29,716 nucleotides of DNA from Gammaproteobacteria bacterium (GTDB lineage Bacteria; Pseudomonadota; Gammaproteobacteria; HK1): positions 1 to 29,716 of the forward strand of contig JAJECB010000441.1 of NCBI GenBank assembly GCA_022822245.1, read 5' to 3'. The notes beneath the pieces were generated by a model, which saw only the letters and a list, made by a program, of their open reading frames with translations, was not told where the DNA came from and did not search any database. This document shows positions 1 to 7,529 of the stretch, piece by piece; position 1 is the stretch's first letter; every line of letters starts with the position of its first letter. The position numbers were made by a program, and so were the translations under genes.

Positions 1-957
1 GTGTTCGGGGACCGGGAGTCGCTGCGCGAGGGCCTTCGCGCGCGCGCGCAGGCGGACGGGAGGCCGGGGGCGCCGGAGAAGGCGGCGAAGGTGGCGTTCG
101 CATACCCCGGTGAGGGGATCGGGTGGGTCGGGATGGGTGAGGCGCTCTACGCGAGCGAGCCGGTGGTGCGGGCGGTTCTCGACCGCTGCGAAGAGGTGCT
201 GGGCGAAACGCGGGGAGCCTCGTTGCTGGACGTGATGTTCGGCCGGTCGGCCTCAGCGGGCGATCTGGACGATCCGCGGTGGAATCGGCCGGCGGTCTAC
301 GCACTCGAGTGCGCGCTCACCGCGCTGTGGTCGAGCGTCGGGTTGCGGCCGAGCGTGGCGGTCGGGCACGGCCTCGGGGAGCTTGCGGCCGCGCAGGCCG
401 CCGGGGTGTTCGGCCTCGACGATGGCTTGCGCCTCGCCGCAACCCTTGACGACGAGGGAGCGGCGCCGGAAGTAGTCGCGATGGTCCCGCCGTCACTGAC
501 CCTGGTGAGCGGTGCATCGGGCCGGGAGGTGGCGCCCGATGCGGCTCGGGACCCGGCGTACTGGCGCCGGCAGGCGGCGGGCGCTCCCGCGGCGTTCGAG
601 GGCTGCATCGGGACGCTGGCGGCGCTCGGCGTCGATGCGGTCGTCGAGATCGGTCCGGACGCGGCGCTGGGGACAGCGGTGGCGGCCGCGTGGCGGAAAA
701 TGGCCGGCAACGCCGCCCGGCCGGTCGTCCTTTCGAGCCTGCGGCGGCCGTCGGCCGGCGAGGAAGCCCCGGTGGCAGGGTCGGGCGGCGGCTTCGTGCA
801 GGCGGTCGCCGGGGCCTGGGAGGCGGGGCTCGCGGTGTCCTTCGCGGGGCTGTTCGCGGGCGAGACCCGGCGTCGGATCTCGCTCCCGGACTATCCGTTC
901 GAACGTCGGCGCCACTGGATGAAGAAGGCGGAGCGACCGGCCCCACCTCCGGGCTAG
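1..957 (+). CDS. C-terminal part of a polyketide synthase with a degenerate acyltransferase domain (5' partial)
   Basis: The reading frame is open from the first base, so the gene probably begins upstream; a ketosynthase domain would normally precede this part. Residues about 31-250 follow the PKS malonyl/acyltransferase fold: AYPGEG (34-39) replaces the usual FPGQG, GHGLGE (122-127) stands where GHSxGE is expected, and TLVSGASG, DPAYWRRQ, VVEIGPD and the post-AT linker SLPDYPFERRRHWM are all present. The nucleophilic Ser is Gly124. About 90-100 residues between GVFGLDDGLRL (136-145) and TLVSG (167-171), which normally carry the small subdomain and the catalytic His of HAFHS, are absent. The AT is therefore expected to be inactive and perhaps structural. 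The protein stops directly after the linker, with no KR, DH or ACP. A discrete ACP gene lies nearby on the other strand. The family is clear; the role of the remnant is inference. Confidence 0.8.
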   Translation: MFGDRESLREGLRARAQADGRPGAPEKAAKVAFAYPGEGIGWVGMGEALYASEPVVRAVLDRCEEVLGETRGASLLDVMFGRSASAGDLDDPRWNRPAVYALECALTALWSSVGLRPSVAVGHGLGELAAAQAAGVFGLDDGLRLAATLDDEGAAPEVVAMVPPSLTLVSGASGREVAPDAARDPAYWRRQAAGAPAAFEGCIGTLAALGVDAVVEIGPDAALGTAVAAAWRKMAGNAARPVVLSSLRRPSAGEEAPVAGSGGGFVQAVAGAWEAGLAVSFAGLFAGETRRRISLPDYPFERRRHWMKKAERPAPPPG

Positions 958-1853
958 ACGAGCTCGTGCCGCTCGAGAAACTCGCGGACCAACGCGGCGC
1001 ACGTCTCCGGCCTTTCCAGCGGGAGCAGGTGCGTCGCGTCGGGAATGAAATCGTAGTCGGCCCTCATGACGTCACTGAAGTCGAGGGTCGGCAGATATGA
1101 ATAGGGCAGGGTCGGGTCGGCGCCGATGACCTTGGTCGGACAGGAGACGAACTCCAGCTCGATAAGGGGGAAGAAGCTCCTCGCGTAGTCCATGAGCTGC
1201 GCTTCGTACTCGCGCGGGCACCGAAGCTCGTACCCCTCCCCGTTTGCCGCCTTTCGGAGCGTTGTCCGTGCGAAGAGCTCCAGACCACCGGGAACCACGC
1301 GCGTAAAGCCCGGCAGATAGCCAAGGAACTCGGCAAATTCCTCCCTCGAATTGAACCGGTGCCCTCGCCGCCGGATCCCCTTGGCAGCTCGTTCAGCGGC
1401 CGCGATCAGCTCGTTCTGGCTTGCGCCGGGCTTGCACAGGGGTGGATCGAACAGCACCAGGGCCGAATAGTGTCCGGTGAACGACAGGAGGGAGAGGAGG
1501 GTGGAAAGGGAATGATAGATGCCGACGGTCGGCTTGTTTCCGTAAATTCGGTCGATCGAGTCGAGGACGAGGTCATGGTCGTGAACCAGGGTAGGAACAT
1601 TGTGCTCCTTCGACGAACCGACGCCATTCCAGCCATGGTTCCTGAGGTCGTAGACGATCAGCTCGTGGTCTTCGGCAAACAATGACCAGAAGGGATAGTA
1701 GAGATCGGCCGCGAGGCCGTTGCCGTGGCTGACGACCAGCCGCGGGCCCGACGCGTTGCCATGCTGCCGCACGGTGGTGACCGTGTGATCGTCAAGGCGG
1801 ACGTCGCATACCGACAGGGGCTCGGGAATCTCCCACAAGGCTTCTGTCGTCAT
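954..1853 (-). CDS. alpha/beta hydrolase, possibly PKS-associated
   Basis: A 299-residue alpha/beta-hydrolase-fold protein. Visible elements are the oxyanion strand HGNG (43-46), the strand ending IVYDLRNHGW (66-75), the nucleophile elbow GIYHSLST (111-118) with Ser115, a probable acid Asp246 in VIGADPT, and His275 in ATHLLPLERPE. The elbow departs from the textbook GxSxG, having Tyr and Ser where the glycines usually sit. I chose the ATG at 1853; the frame stays open to a GTG at 1973, but those extra 40 residues are Pro/Gly-rich and unlike a hydrolase start. The stop codon shares the palindrome CTAG (954-957) with the stop of the convergent PKS gene. It lies downstream of the ACP gene on the same strand, so a thioesterase or product-release role is possible, but specificity cannot be read. 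Confidence 0.85.
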   Translation of the reverse strand: MTTEALWEIPEPLSVCDVRLDDHTVTTVRQHGNASGPRLVVSHGNGLAADLYYPFWSLFAEDHELIVYDLRNHGWNGVGSSKEHNVPTLVHDHDLVLDSIDRIYGNKPTVGIYHSLSTLLSLLSFTGHYSALVLFDPPLCKPGASQNELIAAAERAAKGIRRRGHRFNSREEFAEFLGYLPGFTRVVPGGLELFARTTLRKAANGEGYELRCPREYEAQLMDYARSFFPLIELEFVSCPTKVIGADPTLPYSYLPTLDFSDVMRADYDFIPDATHLLPLERPETCAALVREFLERHELV

Positions 1854-2020
1854 GGTGAGGAGGCCGCTTCCCTCTGGCGCATTCTTCGACCCGGGAACCC
1901 GAATCGGCGTTACCGGATCCCGTACGGCACCGGGACCGGCTGCCTCCGGGTGCGGAGGCGGCCTCCCGCTCACTCGGAGCCGGGGGATATCGCTCGAGTG
2001 CTCGCCGCCGCGCGGCGTGG

Positions 2021-2251
2021 TCAGCCGGCGCGGGAATCGATGTGGTTTGCGAGATCTCGCAGGGTCTTGAACTGCAAGCAGTCCTCGGGTGCGAGTCCGA
2101 GGTCGAACGCCTGGTTTACTTCCTTGAAGAATGCGACCGCGTCCACCGAGGACACACCCGAGTCACCCAACTGGGCATCGAAGTCCGGGTCCCGGCCAAG
2201 GTCCAGGTGCTCGTCGATGATCTGCTTGAGCCGTTCTTCCGTTGCCGTCAT
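2021..2251 (-). CDS. discrete acyl carrier protein
   Basis: A 76-residue acyl carrier protein. The phosphopantetheine site lies in GVSSVDAV (32-39), with Ser35 as the likely attachment residue; the usual DSL is here SSV. Helix I (TEERLKQIIDEHLDL) and the acidic region after the site (FFKEVNQAFDLGLAPED) match the four-helix ACP fold. A GGAG Shine-Dalgarno sequence directly abuts a first ATG at 2260 and sits 9 nt before the ATG at 2251, so 2251 is the better start. It is followed on the same strand by the alpha/beta hydrolase, 167 bp away, and faces the PKS fragment, which carries no ACP of its own. It is likely to serve that synthase in trans (inference). Confidence 0.85.
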   Translation of the reverse strand: MTATEERLKQIIDEHLDLGRDPDFDAQLGDSGVSSVDAVAFFKEVNQAFDLGLAPEDCLQFKTLRDLANHIDSRAG

Positions 2252-2564
2252 TGGTGTCATCTCCTTCGATGGTGGGTCCGCGACCCGGAATGGGAAGCGG
2301 TGGCGACGGATCGAATCGTAAGTGAGGGCAGGGCACGGCGCAACAGAAGACCTGCCCTGCGAGACACGAGTGTGGGGGCGGGTGGATCCGACGCGAACCT
2401 GGTGGCGGTGGTGAGGGCGGGGCCATCATCGGGCGACGAGCGTGACGCTCGACATCCACCGACTTCGCGCCGTCGAGCGGGCCGCGCTTTCCGTCGGGTC
2501 GTGATGGCCGCATGGATCCCTATAATTCAGGGCGATTCTCGTCGCTGAAGGGAGACCGCCCGCC
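2252..2564. other. intergenic region between divergent ACP and permease units
   Basis: I see no protein-like reading frame in these 313 bases. They hold two inverted repeats: GCAGGGCA at 2328-2335 paired with TGCCCTGC at 2353-2360 across a 17-nt loop, and CGAGCG/CGCTCG at 2438-2443 and 2447-2452 around TGA. The region must hold the ACP promoter on the minus strand and the permease promoter on the plus strand (TATAAT at 2521-2526). Confidence 0.6.
2521..2526 (+). promoter_or_regulatory. candidate sigma-70 -10 box for the leader ORF and permease
   Basis: A perfect TATAAT in otherwise GC-rich sequence, 38 nt before the leader ORF start. The best -35 candidate, TCGTGA at 2499-2504 with a 16-bp spacer, matches TTGACA poorly, so the call rests on the -10 hexamer and its position. 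Confidence 0.45.
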
Positions 2565-2651
2565 ATGATTCTCCGGGATTCCGGGATGCCGGTCCCGTCT
2601 CTCGTTTCCTACCGGACGCGCCGCTTCCGCCGCGCATCGGCTGCAACGTGA
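2565..2651 (+). CDS. 28-codon leader ORF coupled to the permease gene
   Basis: An ATG at 2565 is preceded by AAGGGAG at 2548-2554 with a 10-nt gap and opens a frame of 28 sense codons. Its TGA (2649-2651) overlaps the GTG start of the permease (2648-2650) in the arrangement GTGA. The permease start has no Shine-Dalgarno sequence of its own, so it may be reached by translational coupling through this short ORF. The peptide is rich in Arg near its end and resembles nothing I recognise. It may be a leader peptide without its own function, or the permease could use a different start. Confidence 0.45.
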   Translation: MILRDSGMPVPSLVSYRTRRFRRASAAT

Positions 2652-4411
2652 GCACCGGCGGCTCGGCCGGCCGCTCCGGCATCCGCTACGAGCCCGACGA
2701 GCGGCCTCCGGCCGCGCTGGCCCTCGGCCTCGGCCTGCAGCTCGCGGTCCTGAACGTCGCCATTCCGATACTGATCCCGACGGTCGTGATGCGGGCCGCC
2801 GGCGTGACGGAAGGCTACTTCGCGTGGGCGGTGTTCGCGTCGGTCGCGGTCTGTGGAGCCGCCACCGTGCTGCAGGCGGTCCGGTTCGGCCGGTTTGGCT
2901 CGGGCCACGTGCTCGTCATGGCGAGCTCCAGCGCATTCATCGGGATCTGCATCACCGCGATCGTCGAGGGCGGTCCGGCGACGCTCGCTACCCTGGTCGT
3001 CATCGCGGCGCTCTTCCAGCTCGTGATCTCGGCGCGGCTCGCGCTGTTCCGGCGGGTCCTGACTCCGGCCGTCTCCGGCACGGTCATCATGCTGGTGCCG
3101 GTCACCGTGATGCCGGTGGTGTTCGGCATGCTGACGGATACGCCGCCTGGTGGCTCCGCGCTCGCGGCGCCCGCGAGCGCCCTCGCGACGATGCTCGTCA
3201 TCATCGCCGTCGCGCTCAAGGCGACGGGGGCGATGCGCCTCTGGGCGCCGGTCGCCGGCGTCGTCGCCGGCTCGGTAGTGGGGTGGTTCTTCGGCCTTTA
3301 CGACGTGGAGCGCGTGGCCGCCGCGTCGTGGATCGGCATTCCGAAGGGCGAGTGGCCGGGGTTCGATCTCGACTTCGGACCGGTCTTCTGGGCGCTTCTT
3401 CCCGCGTTCCTCCTGGTGGCCCTCATCGGCGCCATCCGGGCCATCAGCAGCTCCGTCGCAATCCAGCGGGTGTCCTGGCGCCGGGGCCGGGCCGTCGACT
3501 TCCGGGCGGTCCAGGGCACGGTCACGGTGGAGGGCGCGAGCAACCTCCTCTGCGGGCTTGCGGGGACCGTGCCGAACACCACCCTCTCCACGAGCTCGTC
3601 GCTGGCCGAGCTGACCGGTGTCGCGGCCCGGCGCGTAGGTATGGCGACCGGGGCAATCTTCATCCTCCTCGCATTCTTTCCGAAGGCTCTGGCAGTGGTC
3701 CTCGCGATACCGGGCCCGGTGGTCACCGCCTACCTCGTCGTCCTCATGGCGATGCTCTTCCTGGTCGGGGTGAGCGTCGCCATGCAGGGTGGAATGGACT
3801 ATCGCAAGGGGCTGATCGTCGGGGTCTCCTTCTGGGTGGGGGTCGGGTTCCAGAACGACATGGTGTTTCCCGAGCAGGTCGCGGAGCTGGCGGGCGGCCT
3901 GTTTCGCAACGGGATGACGACCGGTGGCCTGACGGCCATTCTCATGACCGTGTTCGTGGAGTGGACAAGGCCCCGCCGAAACCGGATCGAGATCGAGTTC
4001 GCTCTCTCGGCGCTGCCGAAGGTGAGATACTTCCTCGGCTCGTTCGCGACGCGCAACGGTTGGGATTTCGAGATGTTGGACCGTCTCGACGCGGTGGGGG
4101 AGGAGATGCTGCTGACCCTCCTCCAGCCGGACGCGTCCGGAGCGATCGGAGAGGGGTCCGGACGGGGTCGGCGCCTGCATCTGTCCGCCCGGCGGGAAGA
4201 CAACGGTGCGATCCTCGAGGTCGTCGCCGCTCCCGGGGGGGAGAACCTCGAGGATCGGATGGCGTTCCTGGGCGTCGAGACGGACGAGGGGGCAATCGAG
4301 CGAGAGGTCTCCCTCCGCCTGCTGCGCCACCTCGCAACCTCGGTTCGCCACCAGCAGTACCATGACACGGACGTCCTCACCGTCCACGTGAAGGCTCCGG
4401 CGTCGGGCTGA
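2648..4411 (+). CDS. NCS2-family (uracil/xanthine-type) permease with fused C-terminal soluble domain
   Basis: A 587-residue inner-membrane transporter. Residues about 20-440 contain many hydrophobic segments and NCS2 signatures, notably EGASNLLCGLAGTVPNTTLS (295-314) followed by LTGVAARRVG (322-331). The family moves nucleobases and related compounds by H+ or Na+ symport; which substrate is used here cannot be read. NCS2 carriers usually end near residue 430-460. This one continues about 140 residues into a soluble domain (about 450-583) whose start, PKVRYFLGSFATRN (457-470) then DRLDAVGEEMLLTLL (478-492), resembles the opening of RsbW/SpoIIAB-like GHKL ATPase domains. The N-box Asn and the DxG box are not evident, so ATP binding is doubtful. 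The GTG start lacks a Shine-Dalgarno sequence and overlaps the end of a short leader ORF. Confidence 0.88.
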   Translation: MSTGGSAGRSGIRYEPDERPPAALALGLGLQLAVLNVAIPILIPTVVMRAAGVTEGYFAWAVFASVAVCGAATVLQAVRFGRFGSGHVLVMASSSAFIGICITAIVEGGPATLATLVVIAALFQLVISARLALFRRVLTPAVSGTVIMLVPVTVMPVVFGMLTDTPPGGSALAAPASALATMLVIIAVALKATGAMRLWAPVAGVVAGSVVGWFFGLYDVERVAAASWIGIPKGEWPGFDLDFGPVFWALLPAFLLVALIGAIRAISSSVAIQRVSWRRGRAVDFRAVQGTVTVEGASNLLCGLAGTVPNTTLSTSSSLAELTGVAARRVGMATGAIFILLAFFPKALAVVLAIPGPVVTAYLVVLMAMLFLVGVSVAMQGGMDYRKGLIVGVSFWVGVGFQNDMVFPEQVAELAGGLFRNGMTTGGLTAILMTVFVEWTRPRRNRIEIEFALSALPKVRYFLGSFATRNGWDFEMLDRLDAVGEEMLLTLLQPDASGAIGEGSGRGRRLHLSARREDNGAILEVVAAPGGENLEDRMAFLGVETDEGAIEREVSLRLLRHLATSVRHQQYHDTDVLTVHVKAPASG

Positions 4412-4432
4412 CATTCGGGGGTGCGGGCAGCA

Positions 4433-4452
4433 GTCCGGGAGACGCCCCGGAC
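4433..4452 (+). terminator. hairpin after the permease gene
   Basis: GTCCGGG (4433-4439) and CCCGGAC (4446-4452) form a perfect 7-bp stem around AGACGC, 21 nt after the permease stop. There is no T-run, so it may end transcription weakly or protect the 3' end. Confidence 0.4.
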
Positions 4453-4495
4453 CGCCGACACGGAGGCCGTTCCCCGCCATCGCGTGCGCGGCGGT

Positions 4496-4525
4496 ATTGC
4501 GGGGCGCGGGGCGATTCCGTAGCAT
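4496..4525 (+). promoter_or_regulatory. weak candidate promoter for the ligase-liv unit
   Basis: TTGCGG (4496-4501) and TAGCAT (4520-4525) are separated by 18 bp and lie 65 nt upstream of the ligase ATG. Each matches the sigma-70 consensus only partly (3/6 and 4/6). Confidence 0.25.
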
Positions 4526-4590
4526 CCCCGTCTTCCGCTCCCGGATCGTGCGTCCGGTGCGAGCGCGCCACACCCGGTTGACCCTTGCCC

Positions 4591-6573
4591 ATGGCCAGGA
4601 AGACGACTCCCGCGCCGCCGCGTGCGCCAGAGCTCGACACGTTCCCGAAGCTGCTCCTCGACAACGCGGAGCGCTTCGCGGGGCGTCCCGCCATCCGCGA
4701 GAAGGAGTTCGGGATCTGGCAGTCGTGGAGCTGGGACGAGGTCCTCGGCGAGGTCGAGGCGCTCGCGGGCGGTCTCGGCGCCCTCGGCTTCCGGCGGGGC
4801 GACAAGCTCGCGGTCATCGGCGAGAACCGGCCGCGGCTCTACTGGTCGATGTGCGCCGCCCAGGCCCTCGGCGGGGTCCCCGTTCCCATGTACCAGGACT
4901 CGGTCGCAGACGAGCTCGCCTACGTGGTCGAACACAGCGGGGCGCGCTTCGCGGTGGTCCAGGACCAGGAGCAGGTCGACAAGCTCCTCGAGGTCCGCGA
5001 GCAGGTCCCCGGCATCGAGGCCATCTTGTACCTCTGGCCGAAGGGCCTTCGCCACTACGATCCGGACCTCGTCCGCGACTTCCGCGACGTCCAGGCCGAT
5101 GGCCAGCGGCACAACGAGGCCAATCCCAACTTCTTCCGGTCCGAAGTCGCGAAGGGAACGGGGGCGGATACCGGCGTCATCCTCTACACCTCGGGCACCA
5201 CCGGCCGGCCCAAGGGGGTGGTGCTGACCAACGACAACGTGCTCCGGCAGGCGTGGGCGGGGGCCGAGTTCGAGGGCCTCGGTCCGGACGAGGACATCCT
5301 CGCCTACCTGCCGATGGCCTGGGTCGGCGACAACATCTTCTCGTACGGGCAGTCCTACCTCACCGGCTTCTGCGTCAACTGCCCCGAGAGCGCGGCCACC
5401 GTGATGACCGACCTCGGGGAGATCGGCCCCACCTTCTACTTCGCGCCGCCCCGCGTCTACGAGAACCTGCTGACGAACGTCATGATCCGGATGGAGGACG
5501 CGAGCCGGCTCAAGCAGCGGATGTTCCACCACTTCATGGGAGTCGCGGGCCGCGTCGGGAAACGGCTCCTCGACGGCGAGGCGGTGCCCTTCGGCGACCG
5601 CTTCCGCTACTGGCTCGGCAACCTCTTCGTCTACGGCCCGCTCCGCAATACCCTCGGCTTCTCGCGAGTGCATCTCGCCTACACCGCGGGCGAGGCGATC
5701 GGCCCCGACATCTTCGACTTCTACCGATCGATCGGCATCAACATCAAGCAGCTCTACGGTCAGACGGAGGCTTCCGTCTTCGTCACCATCCAGCCCGACG
5801 GCGAGGTGGATCCGGAGACGGTGGGGCGGCCCCTCCCGAACGTCGAGCTCAAGCTCACCGAGGAGGGCGAGGTGCTCTACCGCAGCCCCGGGGTGTTCCA
5901 CGAGTACTACAAGAACCCGGAGGCGACGGCCGACACCAAGACCGAGGACGGGTGGGTGCGCACCGGCGATGCCGGCATCCTCGACGCGAGCGGACACCTT
6001 CGCATCATCGACCGCGCGAAGGACGTCGGGAAGCTCCGGGACGGCTCCCTCTTCGCTCCCAAGTACCTCGAGAACAAGCTCAAGTTCTTCCCCCACATCA
6101 AGGAGGCGGTCTGCTTCGGGGACGGGCGCGACCGGGTGACCGCGTTCATCAACATCGACCTCGATGCGGTGGGCAACTGGGCGGAACGCCGGAATCTCAC
6201 CTACTCGAGCTACCAGGAGCTCGCGGGGCACGCCGAGGTCTACGACCTCGTCGGCGAGTGCATCGAGCAGGTGAACCGGGACCTCGCGTCGGACCCGCAG
6301 CTCGCGGGCTCGGTCATCCGTCGTTTCCTCATTCTCCACAAGGAGCTGGACGCGGACGACGGTGAGCTCACCCGCACCCAGAAGGTACGCCGGCGCATCA
6401 TTGCCGACCGCTACGACGTCCTCATCGACGCCCTCTACGGGGATGCGGAGCGGTGCTACATCAGCACCGAGGTCACCTTCGAGGACGGGCGCAAGGGCTC
6501 GATCAGCGCCGACCTTCTCATCCGCGACGCGAGCGGCGGCGCGGCGGAGCCGATGCGCGCGGCGGCCGACTAG
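4591..6573 (+). CDS. AMP-forming long-chain-type acyl-CoA synthetase
   Basis: A member of the ANL superfamily of about 660 residues that would activate a carboxylic acid to an acyl-adenylate and then to a CoA thioester. The adenylate-binding loop YTSGTTGRPKGVV lies near residues 199-211. Further on come LAYTAGEAIG, the LYGQTEA motif that contacts AMP, GWVRTGDAG with the ribose-binding Asp, and the hinge DRAKDVGKLRDG. The length and the region around FAPKYLENKL fit the long-chain (FadD15-like) branch better than acetyl-CoA synthetases. I preferred the ATG at 4591; a TTG at 4585 would add two residues, and no clear Shine-Dalgarno sequence decides. It is first in a unit with LivG-, H-, M-, K- and F-like genes, a pairing that suggests the imported substrate is a fatty, aromatic or other carboxylic acid rather than an amino acid (inference). 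Confidence 0.9.
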   Translation: MARKTTPAPPRAPELDTFPKLLLDNAERFAGRPAIREKEFGIWQSWSWDEVLGEVEALAGGLGALGFRRGDKLAVIGENRPRLYWSMCAAQALGGVPVPMYQDSVADELAYVVEHSGARFAVVQDQEQVDKLLEVREQVPGIEAILYLWPKGLRHYDPDLVRDFRDVQADGQRHNEANPNFFRSEVAKGTGADTGVILYTSGTTGRPKGVVLTNDNVLRQAWAGAEFEGLGPDEDILAYLPMAWVGDNIFSYGQSYLTGFCVNCPESAATVMTDLGEIGPTFYFAPPRVYENLLTNVMIRMEDASRLKQRMFHHFMGVAGRVGKRLLDGEAVPFGDRFRYWLGNLFVYGPLRNTLGFSRVHLAYTAGEAIGPDIFDFYRSIGINIKQLYGQTEASVFVTIQPDGEVDPETVGRPLPNVELKLTEEGEVLYRSPGVFHEYYKNPEATADTKTEDGWVRTGDAGILDASGHLRIIDRAKDVGKLRDGSLFAPKYLENKLKFFPHIKEAVCFGDGRDRVTAFINIDLDAVGNWAERRNLTYSSYQELAGHAEVYDLVGECIEQVNRDLASDPQLAGSVIRRFLILHKELDADDGELTRTQKVRRRIIADRYDVLIDALYGDAERCYISTEVTFEDGRKGSISADLLIRDASGGAAEPMRAAAD

Positions 6574-6650
6574 GCCGGGCGCGGACGGACCCTTCGCGAG
6601 ATCGGTCGCCGGCGAGGCCCCCCGGGAACCAGGAACTCGGATCGCAGTCG

Positions 6651-7487
6651 ATGGCCGAGGCGGCGCAAGCGCACGCGGGGAACGGAGCCGGGATGGCGGC
6701 GACGGCCGGAGAGGTGATCCTCGACGTCCATGACATCAGCCTCTCGTTCGGCGGGGTGCGCGCGATCGACGGGGTGAGCTTCGACATCCGCGAGGGCGAG
6801 GTCCGCGCCATCATCGGCCCCAACGGCGCCGGCAAGAGCTCCATGCTCAACGTCATCAACGGCTTCTACCACCCGCAGGAAGGCACCATCACCTACCGCG
6901 GGGTGCCCCGCTCGCGGATGCGCCCCCACGAGGCGGCCGCATCCGGGATCGCCCGCACGTTCCAGAACATCGCCCTGTTCAAGGGCATGACGGTGCTCGA
7001 CAACCTCATGACCGGGCGCAACCTCAAGATGCGCCGCAACTTCCTGTGGCAGGCGCTCTACCTCGGGCCGGCGCGGCGCGAGGAGATGGAGCACCGCGAC
7101 GCGGCGGAGCGGGTCATCGACTTCCTCGAGATCCAGGCGATCCGGAAGACCCCCGTCAACCGCCTGCCCTACGGGCTCCAGAAGCGGGTGGAGCTCGGAC
7201 GGGCCCTCGCCGCGGAGCCCGACCTGCTCCTCCTCGACGAGCCGATGGCGGGGATGAACACCGAAGAGAAGGAGGACATGTGCCGGTTCGTCCTCGACAC
7301 CAACGACCAGTTCGGCACCACCATCGTCCTCATCGAGCATGACATGGGGGTGGTCATGGACATCTCGGACCGGGTGGTGGTCCTCGACTACGGGCGAAAG
7401 ATCGCGGACGGGACGCCCGACGAGGTGCGGGCCGACCAGCGGGTCATCGACGCCTACCTAGGCGTCGCGCACGACGACGAAGACTGA
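6651..7487 (+). CDS. LivG-type ABC transporter ATPase
   Basis: A 278-residue ATPase of the branched-chain amino-acid (HAAT) class. It has Walker A GPNGAGKSS (56-64), the Q-loop in TFQN (103-106), LPYGLQKR (172-179) in place of the common LSYGQQR signature, Walker B LLLLDEP (192-198), and the switch His in IEHDMG (228-233). The long segment between Walker A and the signature (NLKMRRNFLWQALYLGPARR) is typical of LivG. The ATG at 6651 gives an N-terminal tail of about 20 residues before the first strand; an ATG at 6693 with GGAG five nt upstream is an equally good start. It follows the ligase and precedes LivH- and LivM-like permeases. It powers import together with the LivF-like ATPase at the end of the unit. 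Confidence 0.92.
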   Translation: MAEAAQAHAGNGAGMAATAGEVILDVHDISLSFGGVRAIDGVSFDIREGEVRAIIGPNGAGKSSMLNVINGFYHPQEGTITYRGVPRSRMRPHEAAASGIARTFQNIALFKGMTVLDNLMTGRNLKMRRNFLWQALYLGPARREEMEHRDAAERVIDFLEIQAIRKTPVNRLPYGLQKRVELGRALAAEPDLLLLDEPMAGMNTEEKEDMCRFVLDTNDQFGTTIVLIEHDMGVVMDISDRVVVLDYGRKIADGTPDEVRADQRVIDAYLGVAHDDED

Positions 7488-7529
7488 CTGGGCGCGCATC
7501 GTCTCCGGGCCGGCTGAACGGGCAAGCGA

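Noticed and set aside
2609..6339. Very long open frames on the minus strand opposite the permease and the acyl-CoA ligase
   Set aside because: Their translations are Arg/Asp/His-rich and lack domains, and they lie wholly antisense to genes with clear family motifs; high GC content removes stop codons from such frames.
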